DNA of 64,000 bases from Flavobacterium bizetiae (lineage in GTDB: Bacteria; Bacteroidota; Bacteroidia; Flavobacteriales; Flavobacteriaceae). Numbering within the stretch: position 1 is the stretch's first letter; the number at the start of each line of letters is the position of its first letter. The position numbers were made by a program, and so were the translations under genes. The notes below the pieces were generated by a model that worked only from the letters and a program-made list of their open reading frames with translations, was not told the DNA's origin and did not search any database. The DNA lies in assembly GCF_902804475.1 (NCBI RefSeq), contig NZ_CADCSU010000125.1:1-64000 (forward strand). Direction: 5' to 3'. Below, in pieces: positions 26,632 to 34,571 of this stretch.

Positions 26632-27363
26632 TTATTTTAAAGCCGAAATCATAATAAAAATAGGCCTTCTTAATTCATCTTTCATCTCTGCATATTTTTC
26701 AATAATTTCCTCTGATGGTTTAGGTTCAGATATTTGCTGAATACTAAAACCAGATTCAATAACCGTATTGATGATATTCGCTACAGTTCTGTGGTATTTA
26801 ATTACGTTGTGGCCTAAAAAATTCGTTTGTCTTATTCCTTCTTCCTGATAATCATCGACCGGCCAATGCAATCGCGTTCCGTTTTCATCTGTAAACCAAT
26901 CCTGCTCGGCTCTCGAAGTAAAAACAGGATGTTCCATAGAGAAAACAAAACTTCCGCCTTTTTTTAAGTATTGATAAATTTTTCTAAAAACAGCATTCAG
27001 ATTTTCTATATAATGAAAAGTAAGTGAACTAAAAACAATGTCAAACTGCTCCTCTTTAAAATCAATATCTTCCACCGGCATTTGATAATAATCGATCGCT
27101 AACTGTTTTGAATTTTCTTTCGCTTTATCAATCATCTTTTTCGATAAATCGATCCCAATTACATTTTCTGCTCCTTGCTCTTTTGCATAAATACAATGCC
27201 AGCCATACCCACAACCCAGATCTAAAACACTTTTTCCTTTAAAATCCGGTAACATATTTTTTAAAACATGCCATTCGCCAGCAGAGTTTAAACCATCAAC
27301 TGAACGTGGCATTTTGCCATAATTTTCGAAAAAATCTTCATCATCATAAATATTTTGTTTCAT
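26632..27363 (-). CDS. Class I SAM-dependent methyltransferase
   Basis: Soluble methyltransferase, 243 residues from the ATG at 27363 (MKQNIYDDEDFFENYG); the open frame continues upstream to 27462 but that part is a lysine-rich, unlikely extension. The SAM site is VLDLGCGYGWHCIYAKEQGA (motif I) and IGIDLSKKMIDKAK (motif II), with IVFSSLTFHYIENL as motif IV. The pattern MPRSVDGLNSAGEWH near the start is usual for a group of small-molecule methyltransferases. Substrate unknown. It converges on the APH-type gene. Confidence 0.88.
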   Translation of the reverse strand: MKQNIYDDEDFFENYGKMPRSVDGLNSAGEWHVLKNMLPDFKGKSVLDLGCGYGWHCIYAKEQGAENVIGIDLSKKMIDKAKENSKQLAIDYYQMPVEDIDFKEEQFDIVFSSLTFHYIENLNAVFRKIYQYLKKGGSFVFSMEHPVFTSRAEQDWFTDENGTRLHWPVDDYQEEGIRQTNFLGHNVIKYHRTVANIINTVIESGFSIQQISEPKPSEEIIEKYAEMKDELRRPIFIMISALK

Positions 27364-27443
27364 CTCTTTTTTCTTTTTCATTAAAGCTTTAAAGCTATTT
27401 TCTATTATTTCTATTTCTTTAAAAAGAAACCATTTTATGCTAA

Positions 27444-27477
27444 ATAAAAAAAGACTGCTCAACGAACAATCTTTTTT
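27444..27477. terminator. Bidirectional hairpin terminator
   Basis: AAAAAAAGACTGCTC and GAACAATCTTTTTT pair with two G-U type mismatches around a four-base loop. It ends the 101-residue gene on the minus strand and lies inside the rejected upstream extension of the methyltransferase. Confidence 0.65.
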
Positions 27478-27500
27478 AATAGTATATCAACTAAATCAGT

Positions 27501-27806
27501 TTAAGCCATAAACAAAGCTCCTTTGTTATAGTTGTATAAAACCTCATCGTAAGGTACTAAAGGCTTCGCTACTTTCTCTGTAGAAGCTTCAAATTGTATC
27601 CCGTTATGTTTTCTAAACAAATAAATTTCTTTTAGGCAATTGGATAAACTTTGATGAATTCCGGTTGTAAATGTTGGTAATTTATTATCTCCTACTAATA
27701 AATCGATTTGATAATTAGAGCTGCTTTTAGACAAATTGTTACCTATAATTCTTATCGTAAATGTGGTTGCTTTTCCGTGTTGTTTACCTTGATATTGTAC
27801 TACCAT
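27501..27806 (-). CDS. Hypothetical protein, 101 aa
   Basis: Small soluble protein of unknown function, no signal peptide. It reads as a compact alpha/beta domain: FTIRIIGNNLSKSSSNYQID, LLVGDNKLPTFTTGIHQSL, then KEIYLFRKHNGIQFEAS. No family recognised. Terminator directly after it; own transcript probable. Confidence 0.65.
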   Translation of the reverse strand: MVVQYQGKQHGKATTFTIRIIGNNLSKSSSNYQIDLLVGDNKLPTFTTGIHQSLSNCLKEIYLFRKHNGIQFEASTEKVAKPLVPYDEVLYNYNKGALFMA

Positions 27807-28003
27807 AATTTTGCTATTAAAAGGTTAGAATATTTTTATCATTTTATTTCATTATGCAAATTGATGAATTAAAGTTATGAAAAAAAAGCAAATTCTTAAA
27901 AAATACGATCTTAATTATATATTATTTTTTTCTGATGAGAATTAACAGATTTCCTCTCTAAAAGAATGAAAGAATTTCAGAAGCTTTCGTCTTTTATTTT
28001 GTT

Positions 28004-28011
28004 TAAATTTG
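28004..28011 (+). promoter_or_regulatory. -7 element TAAATTTG of the DUF1761 gene
   Basis: Exact TAnnTTTG, 26 bases before the ATG at 28038; the -33 box is weak. Confidence 0.5.
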
Positions 28012-28037
28012 ATCAACTAATCTAAAAACCTAATCTT

Positions 28038-28526
28038 ATGGAAATGAATCTCCTACCCTTCTTTGCTTCGGCATTAATTACACTTGTAACCGGTTTTATC
28101 TGGTACAATCCTAAAGTATTTGGAACTGTCTGGATACGCGAAGCCGGACTAACTCCGGAAGCTCTAAAAAACGGAAATATGATTAAAATTTTCGGACTCA
28201 CTTACATTTTTTCTTTAATGATCACGGTAATTCTTTCAGCATTAACCATTCATCAATCCGGAGCTGTAGGTATGGTGGGCGGACCGCCTTTAATCGCCAC
28301 TGCAAAACCATCATTTGCTGCTTTTATGGCCGATTACGGAACTGCGTATCGCACTTTTAAACACGGAGCGCTTCATGGTTTTATATCAGGTTTATTTTTT
28401 GCGCTGCCAATTTTGGCTATAAATGGTTTATTCGAAAGAAAATCATGGAAATATATTTTGATAAATGCCGGATACTGGATTTTGACGCTGACACTTATGG
28501 GCGGAATTATTTGCGCTTATGCATAA
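28038..28526 (+). CDS. DUF1761 domain-containing membrane protein
   Basis: A 162-residue inner-membrane protein with four hydrophobic helices. The family signature GFIWYNPKVFGTVWIREAGL is at residues 18-37, and KHGALHGFISGLFFALPILA and YILINAGYWILTLTLMGGII form the later helices. DUF1761 proteins are common in Bacteroidota; role unknown. Single gene with a strong terminator. Confidence 0.88.
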   Translation: MEMNLLPFFASALITLVTGFIWYNPKVFGTVWIREAGLTPEALKNGNMIKIFGLTYIFSLMITVILSALTIHQSGAVGMVGGPPLIATAKPSFAAFMADYGTAYRTFKHGALHGFISGLFFALPILAINGLFERKSWKYILINAGYWILTLTLMGGIICAYA

Positions 28527-28537
28527 TGACAAAAAAC

Positions 28538-28573
28538 AAAACCCCGTTTGAAATTATAAATCAACGGGGTTTT
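28538..28573 (+). terminator. Terminator of the DUF1761 gene
   Basis: AAAACCCCGTT / AACGGGGTTTT around a 14-base AT loop, 11 bases after the stop codon; could act in both directions. Confidence 0.88.
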
Positions 28574-28643
28574 CTTAATAATAACTTAAACGAGATGAGT
28601 TATTGTAAATAATATCTAATTTTGAAGAAATTACGTAACACTT

Positions 28644-29789
28644 TTGAATACAACTTTTACTTTTCAAATTTACAACAGCGCTTCATTATTGCCTTTAGAA
28701 TGGAATTCGCTGGCTGTAGATAATATTTTTTTGACAAGAGAATATCTCGAAGTACTGGAAAATTCTTCTCCGGTAAATATGATTTGTCATTTTATCGGAA
28801 TTTTTAACGAAGATAAACTAGCCGGAATTGTCCTGACGCAATTTTTGTTTGCAGAAAAACTGGATTCTTTTGGAGAACGCGATCAATGCCTGAAAACTTC
28901 GGTACGTAATTTTGCTTTCAAAAATTTTGCTTCGCATGTATTATTCGTGGGCAATAATATGCTTACAGGCCAAAATGCTTTTGCTTTTGACAAAAATATA
29001 AAGCAATCTAAAGCCATTAAAACGCTTCATAAAGCGATTAATCAGCTTAAAAAAGATTTGAAAGCGAGTGGAAAAAAAGTACATATTACAAGTATAAAAG
29101 ATTTTACAGCAGAAGAAATCGAACCTCTACAAGCTGAATTTAAAAACAATTATACGTTTTCGACTCAGCCCAATATGATTTTTGAAATCAATAAAAACTG
29201 GACGACTGAACAGGATTATATTGATGCTTTATCAAAAAAATATCGTGACCAATACAAACGCGCCCGAAAAAAAGCTGACGGAATAAGAAAGCAGAGAATG
29301 TCTTTGCAGGATATTCAGCAATATGAAGATGTTATCTACGATTTGTATTTTCATGTGGCTAAAAATGCGCCTTTCAATACTTTTTTCTTAGCCAGAAATC
29401 ACTTTAGTTTTTTTAAAGAAATCATGAAAGATAACTTCTTGTTTTATGGTTATTTTTTAGAAGATAAATTAATTGGTTTCAATACATTGATTAAAAACGG
29501 AAATGTAATGGACACGTACTTTTTAGGTTACGACGAAACCATTCAACGCGAAAGAATGTTGTATCTAAACATGTTATACGACATGATTGCGTATTCTATC
29601 AACCAAGGATTTTCTGAAATTGTTTTTGCCCGTACAGCCCTCGAAATTAAAAGTTCTGTAGGCGCAAAACCCCTAAAAATGTACGGATTAATTACCCATA
29701 GCAATGCTTTGATCAATCATAACATTGCCAAATTGTTTAATTATCTTGAACCTAAAACAGACTGGCAGGAACGAAATCCGTTTAAATAA
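28644..29789 (+). CDS. GNAT/FemAB-like (peptidogalycan-type) acyltransferase family protein
   Basis: Cytoplasmic 381-residue protein that starts at TTG 28644. The C-terminal half has the BioF2/FemAB-like GNAT pattern: KKYRDQYKRARKKA, then FFLARNHFSFFKEIMKD, FLFYGYFLEDKLIGFNTLIK and YFLGYDETIQRERMLYLNML, a late FARTALEIKSSVGAKPLKMYG motif. Relatives transfer amino acids or acyl groups to cell-wall or lipid acceptors, but the substrate here cannot be inferred. Single gene. Confidence 0.72.
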   Translation: MNTTFTFQIYNSASLLPLEWNSLAVDNIFLTREYLEVLENSSPVNMICHFIGIFNEDKLAGIVLTQFLFAEKLDSFGERDQCLKTSVRNFAFKNFASHVLFVGNNMLTGQNAFAFDKNIKQSKAIKTLHKAINQLKKDLKASGKKVHITSIKDFTAEEIEPLQAEFKNNYTFSTQPNMIFEINKNWTTEQDYIDALSKKYRDQYKRARKKADGIRKQRMSLQDIQQYEDVIYDLYFHVAKNAPFNTFFLARNHFSFFKEIMKDNFLFYGYFLEDKLIGFNTLIKNGNVMDTYFLGYDETIQRERMLYLNMLYDMIAYSINQGFSEIVFARTALEIKSSVGAKPLKMYGLITHSNALINHNIAKLFNYLEPKTDWQERNPFK

Positions 29790-29830
29790 TTAAAACCATT
29801 ATTATACAAAATTAGATAAGTTTTTCTTTT

Positions 29831-31222
29831 TTATAAATCATCAAATAAAATTCCTCTGCTGTTCATCCAGCCCGCGGTATGATTTCTCTTTTTATATCTT
29901 ACATAGTTATAACTAAAAAAAACAATACTAGTAAAACGCATTGTATTTACCTTAAAATCTTTATCATAAAAATCCATTTTATTGTTTTTGTTTAAAATTA
30001 CAAAACCATTTAATAAATAAATCTTTTCGTATTTTATAGGTACTATTTCCTTCAAAGTGATAGTATCATTTTGTTGTTTAAATGCGTAAAGTCCTTCCTT
30101 TTTATTTTTTATTAATATCACCCGATCATCAAAACCACCATTCACAGAATAATCCATAATCTTTTTACGGCTTACAAAAAGCAGCGAATCAAATTTTATT
30201 TTAGAGTCGATAAAAATATTTTTAGGCGGCGATGTGTAACCACTAGTAATTTCTGCATCGATAATTTCCCTAATTCTGTTCTGTTTTATACTTAATATAT
30301 ATCTTGTAACAGTTCCACAGCCCCAAGTTCTATCGCTGTAAAATGCAGGAGTAAAAAGACGAGTGTCAATTTTTTTAATTTTGTTTTCTGTTAAAATCTC
30401 AATATTCACAGATCCTTGATAAATGTCACGGTAGGTAAAAGTACTGTCTAATTCAAAATCAGAATTGTAGAATTTTACAGTCTTATCATCGATCGTAACA
30501 AAATATTTGTTATTGTAATATTTTAACGGTAGGTCATCTACAATCTTTTTATTATCCTTAAAAACCGTATAATTGTTGTCCTTTTTTATTTTAAGAGTAT
30601 ATTTTCCTATTTCAAAATAGCCTGTTTCCATATTAACAGCATTTTTATCCTTTATAGAAAATTTAAGGCCATAAGTATTATAATCACTTTGCAAATCCAG
30701 AAAACTTGTTTTTATCTCATTATCTTTTTTATAAATCAAACCCAATTTTGAAGACCAATAAATAATTTTATTATTGGCCATGACCATCTTATGTATTTCA
30801 TCTTCTTTTTCACTTTCTAACTCCCAAACCTTTTTCTTTCTTATTACTCGACAAACCAAAACACTATCATTTTTCAAGAAATAAAAATGTTTCAAATGAG
30901 GCTGATCCACAAAGTAAACTTTGTCCCTGAACTCTTTTAACAAGTCAAAATCACTATCCAAATCAGAGAGTTTTATCGCATCCATACTGCCATAATATTC
31001 TTTGCCTATAAAATCTACTTTTTCTGTAGCATAAACATTGAACCTATTGCCATGAAAAAAATTGCCACGACTTTGAGTGAACCCTTTTTTCTCAATTTTA
31101 TAAAAAAAAAGCATATTGCTATTAACCTGACAATAATCGTAGTTTGTAATGTCCGTAACTTTGTTTTGTGAATTCATGATTGTCACAAAAACAAATAGAA
31201 TTAAGAGAAGTTTATTTTTCAT
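29831..31222 (-). CDS. Hypothetical exported protein with WG-like repeats
   Basis: A 463-residue protein with a signal peptide (LLLILFVFVTIMNSQ). The body is lysine and aromatic rich and strand-like; phrases such as KKEGLYAFKQQNDTITLKEI then PIKYEKIYLL resemble WG-type repeats that occur in surface and envelope proteins of Bacteroidota. Family assignment is weak. It lies 18 bp after the gene at 31241 on the same strand, so the two are probably co-transcribed. Confidence 0.6.
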   Translation of the reverse strand: MKNKLLLILFVFVTIMNSQNKVTDITNYDYCQVNSNMLFFYKIEKKGFTQSRGNFFHGNRFNVYATEKVDFIGKEYYGSMDAIKLSDLDSDFDLLKEFRDKVYFVDQPHLKHFYFLKNDSVLVCRVIRKKKVWELESEKEDEIHKMVMANNKIIYWSSKLGLIYKKDNEIKTSFLDLQSDYNTYGLKFSIKDKNAVNMETGYFEIGKYTLKIKKDNNYTVFKDNKKIVDDLPLKYYNNKYFVTIDDKTVKFYNSDFELDSTFTYRDIYQGSVNIEILTENKIKKIDTRLFTPAFYSDRTWGCGTVTRYILSIKQNRIREIIDAEITSGYTSPPKNIFIDSKIKFDSLLFVSRKKIMDYSVNGGFDDRVILIKNKKEGLYAFKQQNDTITLKEIVPIKYEKIYLLNGFVILNKNNKMDFYDKDFKVNTMRFTSIVFFSYNYVRYKKRNHTAGWMNSRGILFDDL

Positions 31223-31240
31223 TAATAATAATATTATCGG

Positions 31241-32146
31241 CTAATCTTCTTGTTCAGCATTTTGAATTAAAGCTTGCATAATTACTATTCTTTGCTCAAG
31301 AGTTATTTCATTAGTTAATTTTTCTTTTTGCTTTCCCATTACACTATCATCCATATAGCCTGTATTTGTGGCCCTTTCGTATGCCTCAGTAAAATCATAG
31401 GGACTAAAATACTCGTCGGCTTCATTTTTGCTTAGTATGACCTTCATTTTATTAATATAAAATTGTCTAACTTCTTCGGGGAATTTTTTCGCAATTAATT
31501 CATAATAGCTTTCATTTCCTTTCAAAAAATTATCTTTAGCCAAGATTAATTGTTTCTCGGTCAAGACTAAAGTATCTGATTTTAAAACCTTTACTTGTCT
31601 ATAATAATTTATAAAGTCATACCTGGGCAAATCATTACATTTCAAATAATAGTCAATACTTTTTCCATAACGTTCTTCTGGCGATTTTGAATTTTCAATT
31701 TCTCTTACGTTTTTTATTTTCTCAATTATACTTTTCCAGTCAGAATCACTTTTCGAAAGATTCGCCAATAGTGTCAGTTTCTTTTTTTCTTTTTTAAAAA
31801 ATAGAATACAATAATATTTTCTGTTCGCTTCCAAGATCTCTCCAAAACCGCAGGATCCTCCATTCATCATATTGCTATCATAATAGTCATTTTCACTTTG
31901 AGGGCAAAAAATTTCTTTATCTATAAATTTAATATTGGAATCATTTTTTATAATTTCCTCATAATTATTTACCTTAATATATCCGGCTTTAAAATGGTCA
32001 TTAATATACTTATTTCCGTAATCAAAATCGGAATATTCAACAAAAAGGATTAGATCACTATTCATTGTTAAATTTCTCAAATCAACACTTTGAGAATATA
32101 TAGTACTCTGAATCAGAATAAAAATTGTAAAAAATATTTTTTTCAT
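31241..32146 (-). CDS. Hypothetical exported protein, 301 aa
   Basis: An exported protein with start at ATG 32146 (MKKIFFTIFILIQSTIYSQS signal peptide); an upstream ATG adds eight unhelpful residues. Three cysteines in FCPQSE, GSCGFGE and YYCILFF give a possible disulfide or metal site in the first half; the second half is helical and charged. No family recognised. First gene of a probable two-gene operon with the WG-like protein. Confidence 0.6.
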   Translation of the reverse strand: MKKIFFTIFILIQSTIYSQSVDLRNLTMNSDLILFVEYSDFDYGNKYINDHFKAGYIKVNNYEEIIKNDSNIKFIDKEIFCPQSENDYYDSNMMNGGSCGFGEILEANRKYYCILFFKKEKKKLTLLANLSKSDSDWKSIIEKIKNVREIENSKSPEERYGKSIDYYLKCNDLPRYDFINYYRQVKVLKSDTLVLTEKQLILAKDNFLKGNESYYELIAKKFPEEVRQFYINKMKVILSKNEADEYFSPYDFTEAYERATNTGYMDDSVMGKQKEKLTNEITLEQRIVIMQALIQNAEQED

Positions 32147-32248
32147 TATTAATGATATATGACGGGTCATTATAAAAACTAAAATACTTTTTTAAATTTA
32201 AAAACTTACTTTTTTGTCTCTATTCTTTCTTTCAATTAAAACTTCATC

Positions 32249-33118
32249 TCAAGGCACCGCAATCTTCATTTGTTTGTGCAAAATATGAATGTCTAACGAA
32301 GTCTGCGCTCCGCAATATTCACCATCAATCTGAAAATTAACCGGATAATTTGTTTTTATGGTCGCTTTGTCTGTCGAAATAATCACAATATCATCAGAAT
32401 CGATTGGCATGTTTCCGGTAATGATTTTTCCGAGTAATAATAAGTCAAGGCTTTTTAAAATAACCAATTCAAATTTTCCGTCGTTCATCGCACCATTTGG
32501 ATTTATTGTTACGCCGGTTCCGTATTTTTTAGAATTGGCGATTACAATCATTCTTGCTGTATGCTCTACTGTTTCCTTATTTGCGGTAATCGTAGCGACA
32601 AAAGGTTCGTTAGAATCAACAAGGGTATTATAAGCCTGCAAAGCATATCCCCAAATTCCTCGTAGATTACTTTGTTCATAGTTTTTCACCAAATCAGCAT
32701 TAAGACCAATGTCGCTTAAATGAATGCTTTTTTTGCCGTTGATGCAAATCATGTCCATTTCGATATAACGGCTTAAAAAGGCGATTTTCAGGTTCTCCTC
32801 TATTGTTGTGGGTAAATTAAGATCTACAGATAAACCGTTTGCCGATCCGGCGGGCAAAATACCAATAACAACATCAAATTGTTCTACGGCTTCGGCAACC
32901 ATTTTTATCGTTCCGTCGCCGCCTGCTACTATAATTCGTTCAGGTTGCAATTGATTATAAAGCGATTGTATTTCTTTCTGGTCTGTTTTGCCTGTAGTTT
33001 CATAAACCGTCAGGTCAAAATTATTCGTGGTTGCAAATTCCTGCACAGCCTCGATCAAATCTGATTTATCAAGGTCTCCGGAAATAGGATTTACAACAAA
33101 TATGATATTCTTTTTCAA
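32249..33118 (-). CDS. Diacylglycerol kinase family lipid kinase (YegS/BmrU type)
   Basis: Cytoplasmic lipid kinase, 289 residues from the TTG at 33118, where the product begins LKKNIIFVVNPISGDLDKSD, the normal start of the family; an ATG at 33181 would add 21 residues. Seen: nucleotide motif IIVAGGDGTIKMVAEAV, then GILPAGSANGLSVDL and a C-terminal DGKFELVIL. It phosphorylates diacylglycerol or a related lipid alcohol with ATP. It is divergent from an APP1-type phosphatase gene that does the reverse type of reaction. Confidence 0.9.
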   Translation of the reverse strand: MKKNIIFVVNPISGDLDKSDLIEAVQEFATTNNFDLTVYETTGKTDQKEIQSLYNQLQPERIIVAGGDGTIKMVAEAVEQFDVVIGILPAGSANGLSVDLNLPTTIEENLKIAFLSRYIEMDMICINGKKSIHLSDIGLNADLVKNYEQSNLRGIWGYALQAYNTLVDSNEPFVATITANKETVEHTARMIVIANSKKYGTGVTINPNGAMNDGKFELVILKSLDLLLLGKIITGNMPIDSDDIVIISTDKATIKTNYPVNFQIDGEYCGAQTSLDIHILHKQMKIAVP

Positions 33119-33184
33119 AGTTTTATTTTTAAAGTCAATTAAAATAATTAATTTACAGCATCTATCTATAAATATACGCAATTA

Positions 33185-34144
33185 ATGAAACCAATTTTAC
33201 AATTATATCGGGGTTATGCCAATGAAGAAGAATTAATTGTAATGGGACATGTTTTTAAAAGAACGTATGATTATGATTTTCAGAAGAAAAACTTAAAAAA
33301 TGCCCGTTCAATTATTAATCAGTTCAGGATAAAAACGCTTGATAATTTTGATATTTATCTAAAATGCGGCCATCAGGAAATTCATACCAAAACTTTGGAT
33401 GATGGTTATTTTAAGTTTTGTATTCCGCTGGAAACTGAAACCAGTTTTGGATGGATGGAATACGAAGTTACGATCAAGGATGAAAATGAAACCATAACTG
33501 AAAAAGGTAGTTTTATAAGACCTCATAAAGGAAAACTTGGAATAATATCTGATATCGATGATACTTTTTTGATTTCGCATACTCAGAATTTCTTTAAAAA
33601 AATCTATATTCTTTTGTTTAAAAATGTAAATGACCGCAAGGTTTTTACAGATGTTGTACCGCATTATCAGGCTTTGAGTTCTGCAGGACGAAACAATAAA
33701 GAAGAGGAAAATGCCTTTTTTTATGTTTCAAGCAGCGAATGGAATTTGTATCGCTTTATTGTAAAATTTACCAAAATACACAATCTGCCCAGAGCCGTAA
33801 TTTTATTAAAGGATATTAAAAGAGGTATCACAGACTTTTTTATGAGCGGACGCGGAAATCACGATCATAAATTCGACAAAATAAAACATGTTTTAGAGTT
33901 TTACCCTAATCTTAAATATGTGTTATTAGGTGATGATTCGCAACATGATCCTGTTTTGTACGAACGAATCTGCAAAATATTTCCTGTAACTGTAAAAGCG
34001 GTTTACATCAGGCAAACTGGAAAACACCAAAAAGAAGCGACTAAAAAAATCATGAAAAACCTAGAAGCTTTAGAAGTTTCTGTTTGTTATTATAAAAATA
34101 GCAGCGAAGCCATTATGCATTCTAAAAGTATTGGGATTATTTAA
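33185..34144 (+). CDS. App1 family phosphatidate phosphatase-like protein
   Basis: A 319-residue protein of the APP1/DUF2183 family, HAD-like phosphatases acting on phosphatidic acid or similar phospholipids. The nucleophile motif GIISDIDDTFLISHT (DxDxT) is at residues about 117-131, followed by AFFYVSSSEWNLYRFI (motif II serine), LLKDIKRG (lysine) and VLLGDDSQHDPVLY (motif III aspartates). An Ig-like N-terminal region covers residues 1-110. It starts 66 bases from the lipid kinase on the other strand. Confidence 0.9.
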   Translation: MKPILQLYRGYANEEELIVMGHVFKRTYDYDFQKKNLKNARSIINQFRIKTLDNFDIYLKCGHQEIHTKTLDDGYFKFCIPLETETSFGWMEYEVTIKDENETITEKGSFIRPHKGKLGIISDIDDTFLISHTQNFFKKIYILLFKNVNDRKVFTDVVPHYQALSSAGRNNKEEENAFFYVSSSEWNLYRFIVKFTKIHNLPRAVILLKDIKRGITDFFMSGRGNHDHKFDKIKHVLEFYPNLKYVLLGDDSQHDPVLYERICKIFPVTVKAVYIRQTGKHQKEATKKIMKNLEALEVSVCYYKNSSEAIMHSKSIGII

Positions 34145-34214
34145 GATTTTTTATGATTTTATCTACGGATGACGCGGGTTTTAACTGGTTTTCGCAGGTT
34201 TTTATTCTCGTTTT

Positions 34215-34302
34215 TGTCATTGCGAGGAACGAAGCAATCTCACTAGTAATTGATATGAGTTTTGATTTTGCAAATGTGATTGCTTCGTTCCTCGCAATGA
34301 CA
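34215..34302. repeat. Inverted repeat element with perfect 25-bp arms
   Basis: Left arm 34215-34239 and right arm 34278-34302 are exact reverse complements; the core is CATTGCGAGGAACGAAGCAA. The 38-base centre is AT-rich. The total 88 bp and the sequence are typical of the CATTGCGAGGAACGAAGCAATC interspersed repeats known in several bacteria. It may act as a strong bidirectional hairpin. No coding capacity. Confidence 0.85.
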
Positions 34303-34340
34303 TACTTTATGGAAACGTCTAAACCTGAAACTGAAAACTG

Positions 34341-34492
34341 CGACTCCTAGCCCAGATTGAAGAGGAAAGCCCGGAGCAAAAAAAACTAATTTTTCTTGCC
34401 AGAAAACAGCGACCAACGGAAGCTCGTTTTATGGCTTAGAAAAATAGTTTTTTTTGCTCCGGACTTGAAACGGAAAGCTGGAAATAGCTCCT
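34341..34492 (+). ncRNA. Structured repeat RNA candidate, copy 1
   Basis: Long imperfect hairpin. Outer pairs CCAG (34352-34355) with CTGG (34478-34481); then a GGAAAGCCCGG-type block; inner stem from CCGGAGC (34371) pairs base for base with GCTCCGG (ending 34462), continuing with GCCAGAAAAC / GTTTTATGGC; apical loop GCGACCAACGGAAGCTC (34409-34425). A second copy at 62969 keeps the loop and flanks but changes both stem sides together. Its frame resembles the Flavo-1 type RNA of flavobacteria, from memory only. Strand of transcription unknown; given as the strand read. Confidence 0.5.
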
Positions 34493-34506
34493 AAAAACTA
34501 AAAAAA

Positions 34507-34537
34507 CCTTTGTCAAAGTTCGAAACTTTGACAAAGG
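34507..34537 (-). terminator. Terminator of the ABC-F gene
   Basis: CCTTTGTCAAAGTT / AACTTTGACAAAGG perfect stem with three-base loop; on the minus strand it is followed by a T tract. 35 bases after the ABC-F stop. Confidence 0.88.
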
Positions 34538-34571
34538 CATCTGTAAACTTTGACTGAGACTGAAAACTAAA

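Larger units (their letters stand above)
34145..34571. other. Repeat-rich spacer between App1 and ABC-F genes
   Basis: No gene here. It holds the 25-bp inverted repeat (34215-34302), the structured element (34341-34492) and a terminator hairpin (34507-34537). A 65-codon plus-strand frame starting at 34153 is only an accident of the inverted repeat. Confidence 0.7.

Noticed and set aside
27364..27462. N-terminal extension of the methyltransferase
   Set aside because: Lysine-rich, overlaps a terminator hairpin, and the family starts at MKQNIYDDEDFF.
34153..34350. 65-codon plus-strand frame
   Set aside because: It is produced by the perfect inverted repeat and AT-rich spacer; no start signal and no protein-like composition.
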